A DNA stretch of 32,561 nucleotides from Syntrophomonas sp. GTDB taxonomy: Bacteria; Bacillota; Syntrophomonadia; Syntrophomonadales; Syntrophomonadaceae. How positions within the stretch are numbered: the first letter of the stretch is position 1; each line of letters begins with the position of its first letter. The stretch spans positions 61,946 to 94,506 of the forward strand of contig JAENZN010000015.1 of assembly GCA_016841245.1 (NCBI GenBank), given 5' to 3'. This document shows positions 16,408 to 24,604 of the stretch, one piece after another. Position numbers and translations under genes: made by a program. The notes under the pieces are model-generated. The model made no database searches. It was not told where the DNA came from and saw only the letters and a list, made by a program, of their open reading frames with translations.

Positions 16408-19400
16408 ATGTCAAAGATAATGCGATTAAACAAATATAGATTCATATCTATAGCATTGAGCTTACTGCTGGTTATCGGTCTTCTCCCGCAGCTGACCGCC
16501 CCCGTAAAGGCGGCAGCCTATACATTTGACCTTTTTTTCGGAAGTATAAGCATAACATCTAATACGGTTACATATTACGATTCTTCAAGCACGGAACAAA
16601 CACAGTCGTTTTCAGCCGGTGACGAGCTTGTAATCACACAAACGAACAGCAGTTCAACAGTTTCATCAGGCAGCATAACGGTAAATGGAGGTACTGAAAG
16701 TGATCCGCTAAATATTACGCTGTCCGGAGTAAATATTGACAGCAGTGGCTGCGCCTTTAAACTAACAAATACGTCAAATGTAATTTTGAAGCTTGATGAC
16801 GAAACGGAAAACACCTTAATAAGCTCAGGGTATAACGCCGGAGTGCAGGTTCCGTCAGGTACGACTCTGACAATTGACGGAAACGGGTCGCTTGATGTGA
16901 CCGGCGGCACAAACGCACCGGGCATCGGCGGAAATGGCGGCAGCAACAGGACCTTGACTAACGGCGGCAATGGCGGCAATGGCGGCAATGGCGGTGTGGT
17001 AACAATAAACGGCGGCACAGTGACTGTGTCCGGAAGGATAAGCGGCGGCGGCGGCAACAGCGGCGGCACTGGCGGTTGGGGATATAGCTGTCCTTCGGGC
17101 TACAACGGCGGCAACGGCAGCAGTGGCGGTACCGGCAGCTGTAAAATCACAGGAGGCTCTTTCTATATCTCCAGTACTATTGCTTCAACTCCCACCAACG
17201 GAAGTGATACAGTATATCTGACTTCCGTTACCCTTGACGGTGTTACCGCAGAAATTCCTGTGTCCGCGCTGACAACGAATGCAGTAAGCACTTACGGCAT
17301 CAACGACACGATGACAGACACCAGCGGGAACCTATATCTATGGCTGCCTGACGAGACAAAAACAACAGGCGCGCAGACGCCGGCAGGCAGATATGAGGGT
17401 TCAATTACAACAACGACAAGCCCCTTGACATCAGTTGGTACTTTAACTAAAATCCCCGAAACAGTAAAACCAACGGTCAGCAGTGTTGATTACAACGAAG
17501 ACAACACACTATTGGGCGGAGAAATTATTGTAACCTTCAGTGAAGCAATGGACAATTCAGTGTCGGGCAGCATATCTCTTGACGGAGGAATTACAATCTT
17601 AAGCTCAGGTGTTTGGTCAAACTACAACCAGACGTATACTATTTCGTATTCAGGTCTGTCAGACAGTACCACATACACAATCAGCATTTTCGGCTTTGCT
17701 GATACATCAGGCAATATAATGGAAGACGATACCGCCAACACCTTAACGACTATAGAAAAGCCAGAGTTTATAACCCAGCCGTCAAATGTATCGGTATTTC
17801 AAAACGAAACAGCAACGTTACCGGTATTGGCTGTTAGCAGCAAGTCTCTTTCCTATCAGTGGTACAGCAATACAACAGATTCAAACAGTGGAGGAGTATT
17901 GATTTCCGGTGCGACAGGCAATACATATTCAGCGCCTACAGATACCTTGGGCACAACATATTACTACTCTGTTGCCACAATTGTCGGTACAACAATGTCT
18001 GTTACCAGCGAAACCGCGGAAGTCACTGTAGGTATAAAAATAACGTCCGGTCCAACCTTAAGCGAAACGGGCGGAGAAATAACCCTTAGTATAACAGCTC
18101 AAGGCAGCGGAACACTGACCTATCAGTGGTACAAAAACACCGTAAAATCAAACCGCGGTGGAACTATCATTTCCGCTGCGACGGACAGCAGATATATATT
18201 GCCGGCTGACGGCTCCGGCACCAGCTATTACTATTACTGTGTAGTTACAGATGACAGCACCTCGGTTTCCGCCGCCAGCGCAACGATCTCGGTGAGCGTG
18301 GTCAAGGATACGTCAACCGACCTGGAAAGCCTCAGTGTGAGTACGGGCGCCTTAAGCCCAAGTTTTGACCCGGATACGGTAGTGTACAGCGTTTATGCTG
18401 CTTCCCAATTTAACAGTATCGGAATTACAGCTGACCCGGACACGGTGGCTTACAGCGTTTATGGTGCTTCCGAATTCAACAGTATAGGAATTACAGCGGT
18501 GATGAACGACCCCAGCGCAGCCCTAACGATAAACGAAAACACCGCTGTCAATGGAGAAGAAACAACCGTAGACCTTGATAACGGGAAAAACCTGATCCCC
18601 ATCGTCATCACAGCGGCAGACGGCGCGACGCAGAAATCTTATATCATCTCGGTCAACGGCACGGTGAGCAACGCCGATCTGAGCAGCCTGTCGATTGCCG
18701 GTCACACGCTGAATGAAACCTTCTCTCCGAACACAACGGATTATACCCTCGATCTTGCCAACAGCGTCAGTTACATTGATTTAACGGCAGCAACCAGCGA
18801 CTCCGGCGCAGTGATGCTCGTTGACGGAAAAATAATAGACAGCGGAGACAGTTCGGAAATCTCCCTTGACGGGGATACTCTTATTGAAATCATGGTGGTG
18901 GCGCAGGACGCCTCGACCAAAACCTATACCCTCACCGTCAACCGGGAGGAGACCCTGGCCATTACTATCGGCAAGCTTCCCACAGGTATCATCGGGGCAG
19001 AATACAGCGCCGCCCTCACAGCCACAGGCGGCAGCGGCGGCTATTCCTGGAGCGCGACAGGACTGCCGGACGAAATAACCCTTTCCAGCGGGGGAACGCT
19101 CAGCGGCCTCCCGACAGCCGGGGGACAATATTCGATTGACCTGACAGTGACCGATACCAACAGCAATACGGCGTCCAAAACTCTGACCCTGACCTTCAGG
19201 CCCGGCTGCGGAAACGGCGCCTACGCCATAGCGCCCGACGGTGATTTGGCATATACCGGCAGCTATACTGACGACGGCCTTTTGAATCTGACCGTAAACA
19301 GCGGCGTTTCCGGCTTTACCTATTTCAGCGTTGACGTTTCCTCCCTAACAGGCCACCCGGGAAACGAGATTTGTCTGTTTGTTCACATACGAAACGGAGC

Positions 19401-19548
19401 GCAGATAGGGTTCAGCTTTATTAAAGCCGATTATGAATCAGTCTGCGCTGCAGGGGCGGCTTTCAACGTAAAAGCCGGCGACGTGATAGAAGTGTTTATC
19501 GTGGATTCTCTGTCGAACGATTCCAGCTCTAACCCCCATGTGCTTTAG
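16408..19548 (+). CDS. Large secreted surface protein with beta-helix and Ig/cadherin-like domains, 1046 aa
   Basis: A signal peptide (1-35, ending PVKAAA) leads into a carbohydrate-binding-like right-handed beta-helix domain (about 36-250) with a Gly/Asn-rich segment (NGGNGGNGGNGG). Then come a Big_5-like Ig domain (about 350-450), two similar Ig-like domains with the SYQWY/TYQWY motif (about 452-545 and 550-632), two cadherin-like beta-sandwich modules (from DLESLSVS at about 637 and DLSSLSIAG at about 755), a putative He-PIG-type Ig domain (about 850-930) and a C-terminal domain of unknown type. There is no SLH or sortase signal. The next gene starts 17 bp after the stop and does carry SLH domains, so the pair may assemble on the surface together. 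Confidence 0.85.
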   Translation: MSKIMRLNKYRFISIALSLLLVIGLLPQLTAPVKAAAYTFDLFFGSISITSNTVTYYDSSSTEQTQSFSAGDELVITQTNSSSTVSSGSITVNGGTESDPLNITLSGVNIDSSGCAFKLTNTSNVILKLDDETENTLISSGYNAGVQVPSGTTLTIDGNGSLDVTGGTNAPGIGGNGGSNRTLTNGGNGGNGGNGGVVTINGGTVTVSGRISGGGGNSGGTGGWGYSCPSGYNGGNGSSGGTGSCKITGGSFYISSTIASTPTNGSDTVYLTSVTLDGVTAEIPVSALTTNAVSTYGINDTMTDTSGNLYLWLPDETKTTGAQTPAGRYEGSITTTTSPLTSVGTLTKIPETVKPTVSSVDYNEDNTLLGGEIIVTFSEAMDNSVSGSISLDGGITILSSGVWSNYNQTYTISYSGLSDSTTYTISIFGFADTSGNIMEDDTANTLTTIEKPEFITQPSNVSVFQNETATLPVLAVSSKSLSYQWYSNTTDSNSGGVLISGATGNTYSAPTDTLGTTYYYSVATIVGTTMSVTSETAEVTVGIKITSGPTLSETGGEITLSITAQGSGTLTYQWYKNTVKSNRGGTIISAATDSRYILPADGSGTSYYYYCVVTDDSTSVSAASATISVSVVKDTSTDLESLSVSTGALSPSFDPDTVVYSVYAASQFNSIGITADPDTVAYSVYGASEFNSIGITAVMNDPSAALTINENTAVNGEETTVDLDNGKNLIPIVITAADGATQKSYIISVNGTVSNADLSSLSIAGHTLNETFSPNTTDYTLDLANSVSYIDLTAATSDSGAVMLVDGKIIDSGDSSEISLDGDTLIEIMVVAQDASTKTYTLTVNREETLAITIGKLPTGIIGAEYSAALTATGGSGGYSWSATGLPDEITLSSGGTLSGLPTAGGQYSIDLTVTDTNSNTASKTLTLTFRPGCGNGAYAIAPDGDLAYTGSYTDDGLLNLTVNSGVSGFTYFSVDVSSLTGHPGNEICLFVHIRNGAQIGFSFIKADYESVCAAGAAFNVKAGDVIEVFIVDSLSNDSSSNPHVL
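18367..18498 (+). repeat. 66-bp tandem duplication inside the surface-protein gene
   Basis: Copies 18367-18432 and 18433-18498 encode DPDTVVYSVYAASQFNSIG and DPDTVAYSVYGASEFNSIG. They duplicate 22 residues inside the first cadherin-like module. The copies have diverged at several silent and non-silent sites, so this is an old event rather than an assembly artefact. Confidence 0.9.
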
Positions 19549-19564
19549 AAGCTGCGGAGGTGTA

Positions 19565-21061
19565 ATGATGATTAAAAGGTTTAAGATAATTGCCGCCTGC
19601 GTATTGAGCGCGGCGATGCTTTTTCAAATACTGATAATTACCGCTTTTGCGGCTGACTGTACTCTGAATTTGAGTACATCAAGCGGTTACGCGGGAGACA
19701 GTATCACCATATCAGGGAACTGTGACCCGAACGAATGGATAACCGTCAAGGCCGGGGATTCAGACGGCAACATCGTATATATCAAGCCGGTACTGTCCGC
19801 AAATGACGGTAAATACAGCACCGGCTTGATCGTACCGGATATCGATGCCGGGATGCTTACGATAATAGCCGGCTCAGGCAGTAATGTAGCAAATATTGAT
19901 TTCACGGTTAAGAAAACTTCTTCTCATGAAGGGGACGGCAACGACGACAGCGCAGTTAATAATGAGGAGAGTTCGAAAGAAATTGAGATTGTAAACTCTG
20001 GCGGCGAAACAATATCCGGCACCATTGAGGAAACAGAAGACGGTTACGATATAACGATAGGCGGAGACGATTTCAGCAAGATCACAGGCGGGTCGGTCAA
20101 AATCGCGGCGCCGTACGTTGAGGTCACCTTCGATGAAACGGCGGCTGAATATATCTCCAAGCAAGCTGGTTCGGGCAACGTTGTACTCAGTATCATAAAT
20201 GCGGGTGTTTCCGGACTGTCCGATGAAGCACAGGCACTTATCGGGGACAGCCCGGCTTATGAATTTATCCTCAATGCTGGTGGCTCGGACCTTTCATCCT
20301 TCGGCGGAGGGCTAGCATATGTTTCCATACCGTATACTCTGGCGGACGATGAGGAAATAAAAAGGATCGTCATCTATTATATATCTGACGCCGGCGGGCT
20401 TATGGTTATGACGGACTCCATTTATGATGGCGCATCGAAGAATGTTAAGTTTTCAACCGGTCATTTTTCTGTATACGCTGTGGGGTACAACGATATTTCT
20501 TTCGACGATGTTTCAAACTCCAACTGGTTTTATGACGCGGTCACTTTCTGCGCCGCGCGTGAGATAACGTCGGGCACGGGAAATAACATGTTCAGCCCGG
20601 ATATGACATTAACGCGGGGCCAATTCATCACTCTGCTGATGCGGGCTTACGACATCGAAGCCGACGGGGATATCTCCGGCAACTTTGCTGATGCGGGACA
20701 CGCCTATTATACGGAATACCTCGCGGCGGCAAAGCGACTTGGCATTACAAAGGGCTTGGGAAACAATATGTTCGCTCCGGAAGATGAGATAACCAGACAG
20801 GATATGTTCACGCTGCTGTACCGGGCGCTGGATGTTCTGGAAGAATTACCGGAGGCGGATACCTCTTCATCCCTGTCGGATTTCAGCGACACGGACGAAA
20901 TTTCCGATTATGCCGACGATGCTATGAAGACACTGGTTGCGGCAGGCATCATATCCGGCAGCGACGGGAAACTCATGCCCATGGGCAATTCCACCCGCGC
21001 GCAGATGGCGCAGGTGATCTATAATCTGCTATCTTCATCTTATGCAGATCTCAAACATTAG
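19565..21061 (+). CDS. SLH-domain cell-surface protein, 498 aa
   Basis: The start is ATG 19565 or the adjacent ATG 19568, after GGAGG; an in-frame ATG at 19538 overlaps the previous gene and has no ribosome site. A signal peptide (ending TAFAA) precedes an Ig-like region, an acidic linker (about residues 120-150) and a ZU5/GAIN-like segment. Three S-layer homology repeats occupy about 320-495 (FDDVSNSNWFYDAV...TSGTGNNMFSPDMTLTRGQF; FADAGHAYYTEYL...TKGLGNNMFAPEDEITRQD; FSDTDEISDYADDAMKTLVAAGIISG). SLH repeats bind pyruvylated secondary cell-wall polymer. The gene is coupled to the preceding surface-protein gene. Confidence 0.92.
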   Translation: MMIKRFKIIAACVLSAAMLFQILIITAFAADCTLNLSTSSGYAGDSITISGNCDPNEWITVKAGDSDGNIVYIKPVLSANDGKYSTGLIVPDIDAGMLTIIAGSGSNVANIDFTVKKTSSHEGDGNDDSAVNNEESSKEIEIVNSGGETISGTIEETEDGYDITIGGDDFSKITGGSVKIAAPYVEVTFDETAAEYISKQAGSGNVVLSIINAGVSGLSDEAQALIGDSPAYEFILNAGGSDLSSFGGGLAYVSIPYTLADDEEIKRIVIYYISDAGGLMVMTDSIYDGASKNVKFSTGHFSVYAVGYNDISFDDVSNSNWFYDAVTFCAAREITSGTGNNMFSPDMTLTRGQFITLLMRAYDIEADGDISGNFADAGHAYYTEYLAAAKRLGITKGLGNNMFAPEDEITRQDMFTLLYRALDVLEELPEADTSSSLSDFSDTDEISDYADDAMKTLVAAGIISGSDGKLMPMGNSTRAQMAQVIYNLLSSSYADLKH

Positions 21062-21184
21062 AGCAAAATTGCCCTTCATGAAATCCAGCTGTATTTGCAG
21101 GTATTCGGCGCAGAGTATGAAACTGTCCTGCATTTTTGATCGGGCTTTGTGTACTGAAATCTCTGCGTTGTCAAAGTTCCCCAT
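21058..21184 (-). pseudogene. Fragment of a second MalT-type LuxR regulator
   Basis: The minus-strand frame from 21184 reads MGNFDNAEISVHKARSKMQ, then a stretch ending LQIQLDFMKGNFALMF. This lines up with the TPR-like part of the intact regulator at 13559-16057 (MGDFINAEISLNKALHKA ... LKIRIDFMNGDFENMF). Roughly 45 codons remain, without start, ATPase or DNA-binding parts. It directly follows the stop of the SLH gene. Confidence 0.65.
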
Positions 21185-21260
21185 GTCGAATAATTCAGTC
21201 TACCCAGACTATGAATTTTTGAGGAAAGGGGCGGTTACTTTTAACGAAGCATAACGAGAA

Positions 21261-21321
21261 TATAAAAAAGGGAACATGATTTCCCTTACCAGTCCAGTTC
21301 CTGCGTAGTTCCTTTTTTATA
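21261..21321. terminator. Large hairpin, probable bidirectional terminator
   Basis: TATAAAAAAGGGAAC and GTTCCTTTTTTATA pair except for one bulged G. The A/T tracts give it terminator character in both directions. It would end the surface-protein operon 200 bp after the SLH gene. Confidence 0.55.
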
Positions 21322-21326
21322 ATATC

Positions 21327-21392
21327 GGAATCAACCGGCGCCGGCGTTTTAATGTCAATATTAGTTTTATTGCGCATTCCCCGTGACTTGTT
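21327..21392. repeat. 66-bp direct repeat, left copy
   Basis: It matches 24014-24079 at 63 of 66 positions in the same orientation. It begins GGAATCAACCGGCGCCG and ends CCCCGTGACTTGTT. The GGCGCC palindrome lies near the left end. It may be an attachment-like site or the end of an old mobile element. Confidence 0.85.
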
Positions 21393-21434
21393 TTGCTAAA
21401 AATGGTAAAGGCCACCCATAAGGGGGCACCTTCC

Positions 21435-21554
21435 AGACCGTCAAAAAACGCGAATATCTGCGTTGCTGTGAAAAGCCCATTCAATCACCGTACTTCAGTA
21501 CGGCTCAATCACGGGCTTTTCGAGCGCCTTGATCTTCACATTTTTGCTCGGTCT
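21435..21554. repeat. 120-bp imperfect palindrome
   Basis: The two halves pair along most of their length. AGACCG pairs with CGGTCT at the ends, GAAAAGCCC with GGGCTTTTC in the middle, and CCGTACT with AGTACGG around a short apex. Internal loops are nearly symmetric. No protein frame is convincing. It resembles a palindromic repeat element or a long structured RNA. Confidence 0.65.
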
Positions 21555-21724
21555 GTTCTTCACAACAGCTGCTACCATGATCGGCCGGGGGGTATATCCG
21601 TCTGAACCGATCATTTTTCAACCCCCCCCAAGCTTGCGCCCGGGGGGTGTCCTTATTGTGAAACAAAAAGGTTCCCGGGACCCGCAAGCAATCTTTGATT
21701 GCGTCAGCGGGGGGGGTTTCTTAT
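21555..21724. other. Non-coding stretch with GC-homopolymer hairpins
   Basis: ATGATCGG/CCGATCAT (21577-21625 area) and C8/G6 runs (about 21630-21660) form further inverted repeats, and a G8 run lies near 21710. No gene is seen. The homopolymers make the assembly here less certain. Confidence 0.5.
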
Positions 21725-22080
21725 TTACAAGGTCTCACTCAGGCCGTCGTCATTTTTTACCGGTGCGTGAGCCGTTGCAGGCATTATTTTGCGATAGACT
21801 TCTTGGTGGGATTTCTTTTGTTTATCCACAGTGAGAAGTCGATCTTTACTGATAGCAAAGAGTTTTTCATTTTCTTCCAAGTACGGCAGGATGAGATCCC
21901 AGTCCGCATCGCTGATTTCATTAAATTCACCGCCGTTAAGCTGTTCATCTACCAGCTTTTTCTGCGGATCACGAACATAGCGGGATAGAGCCGTCCTCAT
22001 CATTAAAGCCGATGCCGTTTAAGACGACAAACCCACCGCCGTTAAGCGGATCGCCGGCCATGAAGGAATATTGTCGTATT
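21725..22080 (-). pseudogene. Decayed glutamate-synthase GXGXG-domain gene
   Basis: Upstream frame: RQYSFMAGDPLNGGGFVVLNG then IGFNDEDG. After a change of frame it continues SRYVRDPQKKLVDEQLNGGEF, then EISDADWDLILPYLEENEKLF and VYRKIMP to a stop at 21725. I recognise these as pieces of the C-terminal GXGXG-type domain of stand-alone glutamate synthase subunits. About 20 residues between the two pieces are missing (PYPGGNLFS-type region), and the N-terminal part is gone. It is not functional. Confidence 0.55.
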
Positions 22081-22174
22081 AGCTGGTTACTTATGCCATT
22101 ATATCCTATACATTCTAGTAGTGCTAAAAGAAGTACATAAGGCCATCATCCGATAAATGTATAAGGTTATTTAA

Positions 22175-22272
22175 ATCTGCATTGAGGCTGTCATAGTCCA
22201 TTATGCACCATAGATCCTATGACTTTGCGTCTCTATCTTTTGATAAGTTTGCCCGTAGCGCTGCTGACAATT
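22175..22272 (-). promoter_or_regulatory. c-di-GMP-I (GEMM-I) riboswitch aptamer, orphan
   Basis: On the minus strand the conserved core is intact: GGGCAAA (22254-22248), a TATC-AAAA-GATA hairpin with a GNRA-like apex, then GACGCAAAG. A second stem GTCATAG/CTATGAC follows, with an internal hairpin, and then AGCC closing towards the GGGC strand. This is the c-di-GMP-binding aptamer that controls motility, adhesion and surface genes in Clostridia. Downstream on the same strand only the glutamate-synthase remnant is left, so the original target gene seems lost. Confidence 0.85.
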
Positions 22273-22368
22273 AGGTTGTTAATATAACCTAAGACATAAT
22301 TTTATAAAATGAACAAAAGCATTTCTTGAAGGATCGGATGGAAGTATCTTGTGTGTTAATGCTAATAC

Positions 22369-22905
22369 TTAGACCTTTTTAAAGTTATACACAAAGCTTT
22401 CTTCGAAAAAATTATAATGTATCAAGTGTCCTTTACAATTTCCTTTATAAACAAATCCAGCCTCAGTTATTGCATTTATCAATTGTTCATAATCTGTAAG
22501 ATGAGTAGGATGAATTGAAAGTATAGCTTCTTTCTTTAATAATCTGCGCATTTCTTTAATAAGGTTTTTTCTGTTTTGATCACTAAAGTAATGTAACACA
22601 TCATATAACAAAGCTACATCAGCGATTTCGTTTTGAAGGTTTAAATCCAACTCTCCGTTTGTTTTTATCATCTCGATATTATTTAATCCGCTTTGAGAAT
22701 ACCGGTCTCTTAAACTTCGAAAACCGTTCCCGCTTTTATCAATCGCATAAACTTTTCCTCCTGCCCCAACAATAAACGCTGCTGAAATACAATAAAAACC
22801 TGCACCACATCCAAAATCAATTACAACATCTTTTTCTTTAATACCAATATCGTGTAAAAAAGTTATTCCCTCCGTCTTTTCCCAATTAATATGTTCCCTT
22901 TTCAA
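22369..22905 (-). CDS. Class I SAM-dependent methyltransferase, 178 aa
   Basis: The Rossmann fold is clear: motif I VVIDFGCGAGFYCISAA (residues 27-43), motif II VYAIDKS, and post-motifs IADVALLYDVLHYF and RLLKKEAILSIHPTH. It belongs to the broad Methyltransf_11/UbiE-like group; the substrate cannot be read. The TTG start at 22905 follows AGGGGTG. The gene is AT-rich. A TACTAC-N4-GTAGTA palindrome lies 52 bp upstream, and the same site precedes the TrmB-type gene upstream, so the two form one regulatory unit. Confidence 0.88.
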   Translation of the reverse strand: MKREHINWEKTEGITFLHDIGIKEKDVVIDFGCGAGFYCISAAFIVGAGGKVYAIDKSGNGFRSLRDRYSQSGLNNIEMIKTNGELDLNLQNEIADVALLYDVLHYFSDQNRKNLIKEMRRLLKKEAILSIHPTHLTDYEQLINAITEAGFVYKGNCKGHLIHYNFFEESFVYNFKKV

Positions 22906-22956
22906 TGTTTCACCCCTTTATCCTTTTTTGAACGCGCATAAATAACCGCAAAAACA

Positions 22957-22972
22957 TACTACATTTGTAGTA
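22957..22972. promoter_or_regulatory. Palindromic operator upstream of the methyltransferase
   Basis: TACTACATTTGTAGTA, with perfect 7-bp arms. It shares the consensus TACTAC-N4-GTAGTA with the site at 23858-23873. Confidence 0.7.
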
Positions 22973-23027
22973 AGCAAAGGATGAAATAAATTGCCTATTA
23001 ACAGGCAGTTGATTAATTGCTATAAAA

Positions 23028-23846
23028 TTAAAGATTTAATAGTCCTTCCAAATTACTGCCATACTTTTCGAGTACCAATTCCTTAAAATCCGAAATTAAT
23101 CTGTTAATGTAAATATCGTGACATATATAATTCTCTATTATGCTAATCACGCCCTGGTTGGAAGTATAATAGCCTTCAGTTTTCTGATCCTGATTCTTAA
23201 AAGCAAACATGCAGAATAAGTCGTCAACCACCAGAATGAACTCTGAAGAATGCACCTTTTCGACTGCCGGCAGTATTTCTGTTTCGTGCCTGAATACCTG
23301 TCCCAGCGGTATTATTTCTTCACTCATCTGGTTGCTTATTATTTTTACTCCTCGCTTGATCGCATCTTCCATCTGATTTTGCACCTTAACACCGTCATTG
23401 TGCCAGAAACTGATCATAATAGTCTTCTCAGCCTTACTAATTAATTCTCTCGCTTTATCCATCAGATTGTCGTAGCCTTGAATCTGCCAAAGCCAACTGG
23501 GATACTTATTTTGGCTTATGGAATTTTTATGATCAATTAGATAATTATTGATTCTCAGGTGTTTTGTAATATTGTTTTGTACAAAATCCTCCAGTGGCAA
23601 AGGTTGATAGCGAACTGGATTATCACCGGATGGATAAATTAGTCCCTTATCGATTAAAGCGTTTAAAGTTTCATACACCTTAGGTCCAGGAACCCCTGAA
23701 AACTTCTGGATTTCTCTGCCATAGCTGAGATTGTTGCGCAGTAAGGCTAAATATATCTTCCCTTCATATTTTGATAATCCCAGTTCATTAAAACAATTAA
23801 TGACTTCATCATCGGAAAAGCCGCCTGGTTCTTTGATCTTAAACAC
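23028..23846 (-). CDS. TrmB-type transcriptional regulator, 272 aa
   Basis: The N-terminal winged helix (about 14-80: LGLSKYEGKIYLALL...GREIQKFSGVPGPKVYETLNALIDKGLI...RYQPLP) is of the TrmB/SugTrmB type. A helical linker follows, then a C-terminal domain (about 120-260: DNLMDKARELISKAEKTIMISFW...LVVDDLFCMFAFK...GYYTSNQGVISIIENY), the PLD-like effector domain of this group. Known members bind sugars or other small ligands. The annotated GTG start at 23846 sits directly against AAGGA; a few residues may be miscalled. A small hairpin (22993-23006) may attenuate readthrough into the methyltransferase. The upstream palindrome suggests autorepression. Confidence 0.88.
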   Translation of the reverse strand: MFKIKEPGGFSDDEVINCFNELGLSKYEGKIYLALLRNNLSYGREIQKFSGVPGPKVYETLNALIDKGLIYPSGDNPVRYQPLPLEDFVQNNITKHLRINNYLIDHKNSISQNKYPSWLWQIQGYDNLMDKARELISKAEKTIMISFWHNDGVKVQNQMEDAIKRGVKIISNQMSEEIIPLGQVFRHETEILPAVEKVHSSEFILVVDDLFCMFAFKNQDQKTEGYYTSNQGVISIIENYICHDIYINRLISDFKELVLEKYGSNLEGLLNL

Positions 23847-23857
23847 TCCTTTTTCAG

Positions 23858-23873
23858 TACTACTAATGTAGTA
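23858..23873. promoter_or_regulatory. Palindromic operator upstream of the TrmB-type gene
   Basis: TACTACTAATGTAGTA, arms TACTAC/GTAGTA, twelve bases before the GTG start and just downstream of the predicted transcription start. This is a classic repressor position. Confidence 0.7.
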
Positions 23874-23884
23874 ATCTTATTTAT

Positions 23885-23914
23885 ATAATAAAATAAGTTC
23901 ACATACTCAGTCAA
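23885..23914 (-). promoter_or_regulatory. Sigma-A-type promoter of the TrmB-type gene
   Basis: On the minus strand TTGACT (23914-23909) and TATTAT (23890-23885) are 18 bp apart. The palindrome at 23858-23873 lies immediately after the expected start point. Confidence 0.55.
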
Positions 23915-24013
23915 TGGGGTCCTACGTCCAGTGTAACAAATGCAGCTAACGGCTAACAAAGAAACAGCAGACTATGTGAAAATAAGGCTTATCAGCGAAT
24001 TCCAATCGTTGAT

Positions 24014-24079
24014 GGAATCAACCGGCGCCGACGCTTTAATATCAATATTAGTTTTATTGCGCATTCCCCGTGACTTGTT
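24014..24079. repeat. 66-bp direct repeat, right copy
   Basis: 63 of 66 positions match 21327-21392 in the same orientation. Together the two copies enclose the remnants, the riboswitch and the TrmB/methyltransferase module. Confidence 0.85.
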
Positions 24080-24604
24080 GGAATAGTATCCGTAATACCT
24101 ACCAGTTGTTCCCCCTTATTGGGAATATGGGTGATAATTCTGGACAGCCAGTGACGTCCAAGGATGGACTAATGTCGCGGTGCCATGGATGGCAAGGAGC
24201 GACCCAGGGCCGTAAAGCTTTCCCGAATGCTGCTGTTTTTCCCTTTGTAGATTACTCGGGCTATACCGTCGGGTACTGCGGATGAAGGTATATAAAGTAG
24301 TCTTTCCTGCAAGAGGGGGGCTCTTATAATATATTCACTTATTACGGCAGGATATAAATTGGGGGTGGATATGAACCGGGTTGGAAAGATGGCCAGTGTT
24401 ATATTTGATACTCCACAATACGGAACAGGTATGGCCATGGTAAATTATCGGATCAGCATCAATGAAAATTCTTTTGCTCGGCTGCTACAGCCCTAAATAT
24501 ATAAAGCCTTTGCAGACCTGGACAGAAAAATTAAGAACGGTAGGGGCACATTGTCAAAGAAATGTACCCGGATGAATATTATAAAGAAGATGTTCTTATG
24601 GAAT
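24080..24604 (+). other. Region of unrecognised gene remnants
   Basis: A 41-codon frame at 24371-24496 (MNRVGKMASVIFDTPQYGTG...) has a GGGGGTGGA ribosome site but ends in TAA, after which the same frame continues as YKAFADLDRKIKNGRG. A neighbouring frame reads KEMYPDEYYKEDVLMELND. Another frame has MKILLLGCYSPKYIKPLQ. All look like decayed coding DNA, and I cannot assign a family. Confidence 0.4.

Noticed and set aside
16575-17069. Pro-rich minus-strand frame of 164 codons
   Set aside because: Antisense of the Gly/Asn-rich segment; the low-complexity composition explains the open frame.
24169-24438. 89-codon minus-strand frame
   Set aside because: No ribosome site or family features; it overlaps better-looking remnants on the plus strand.
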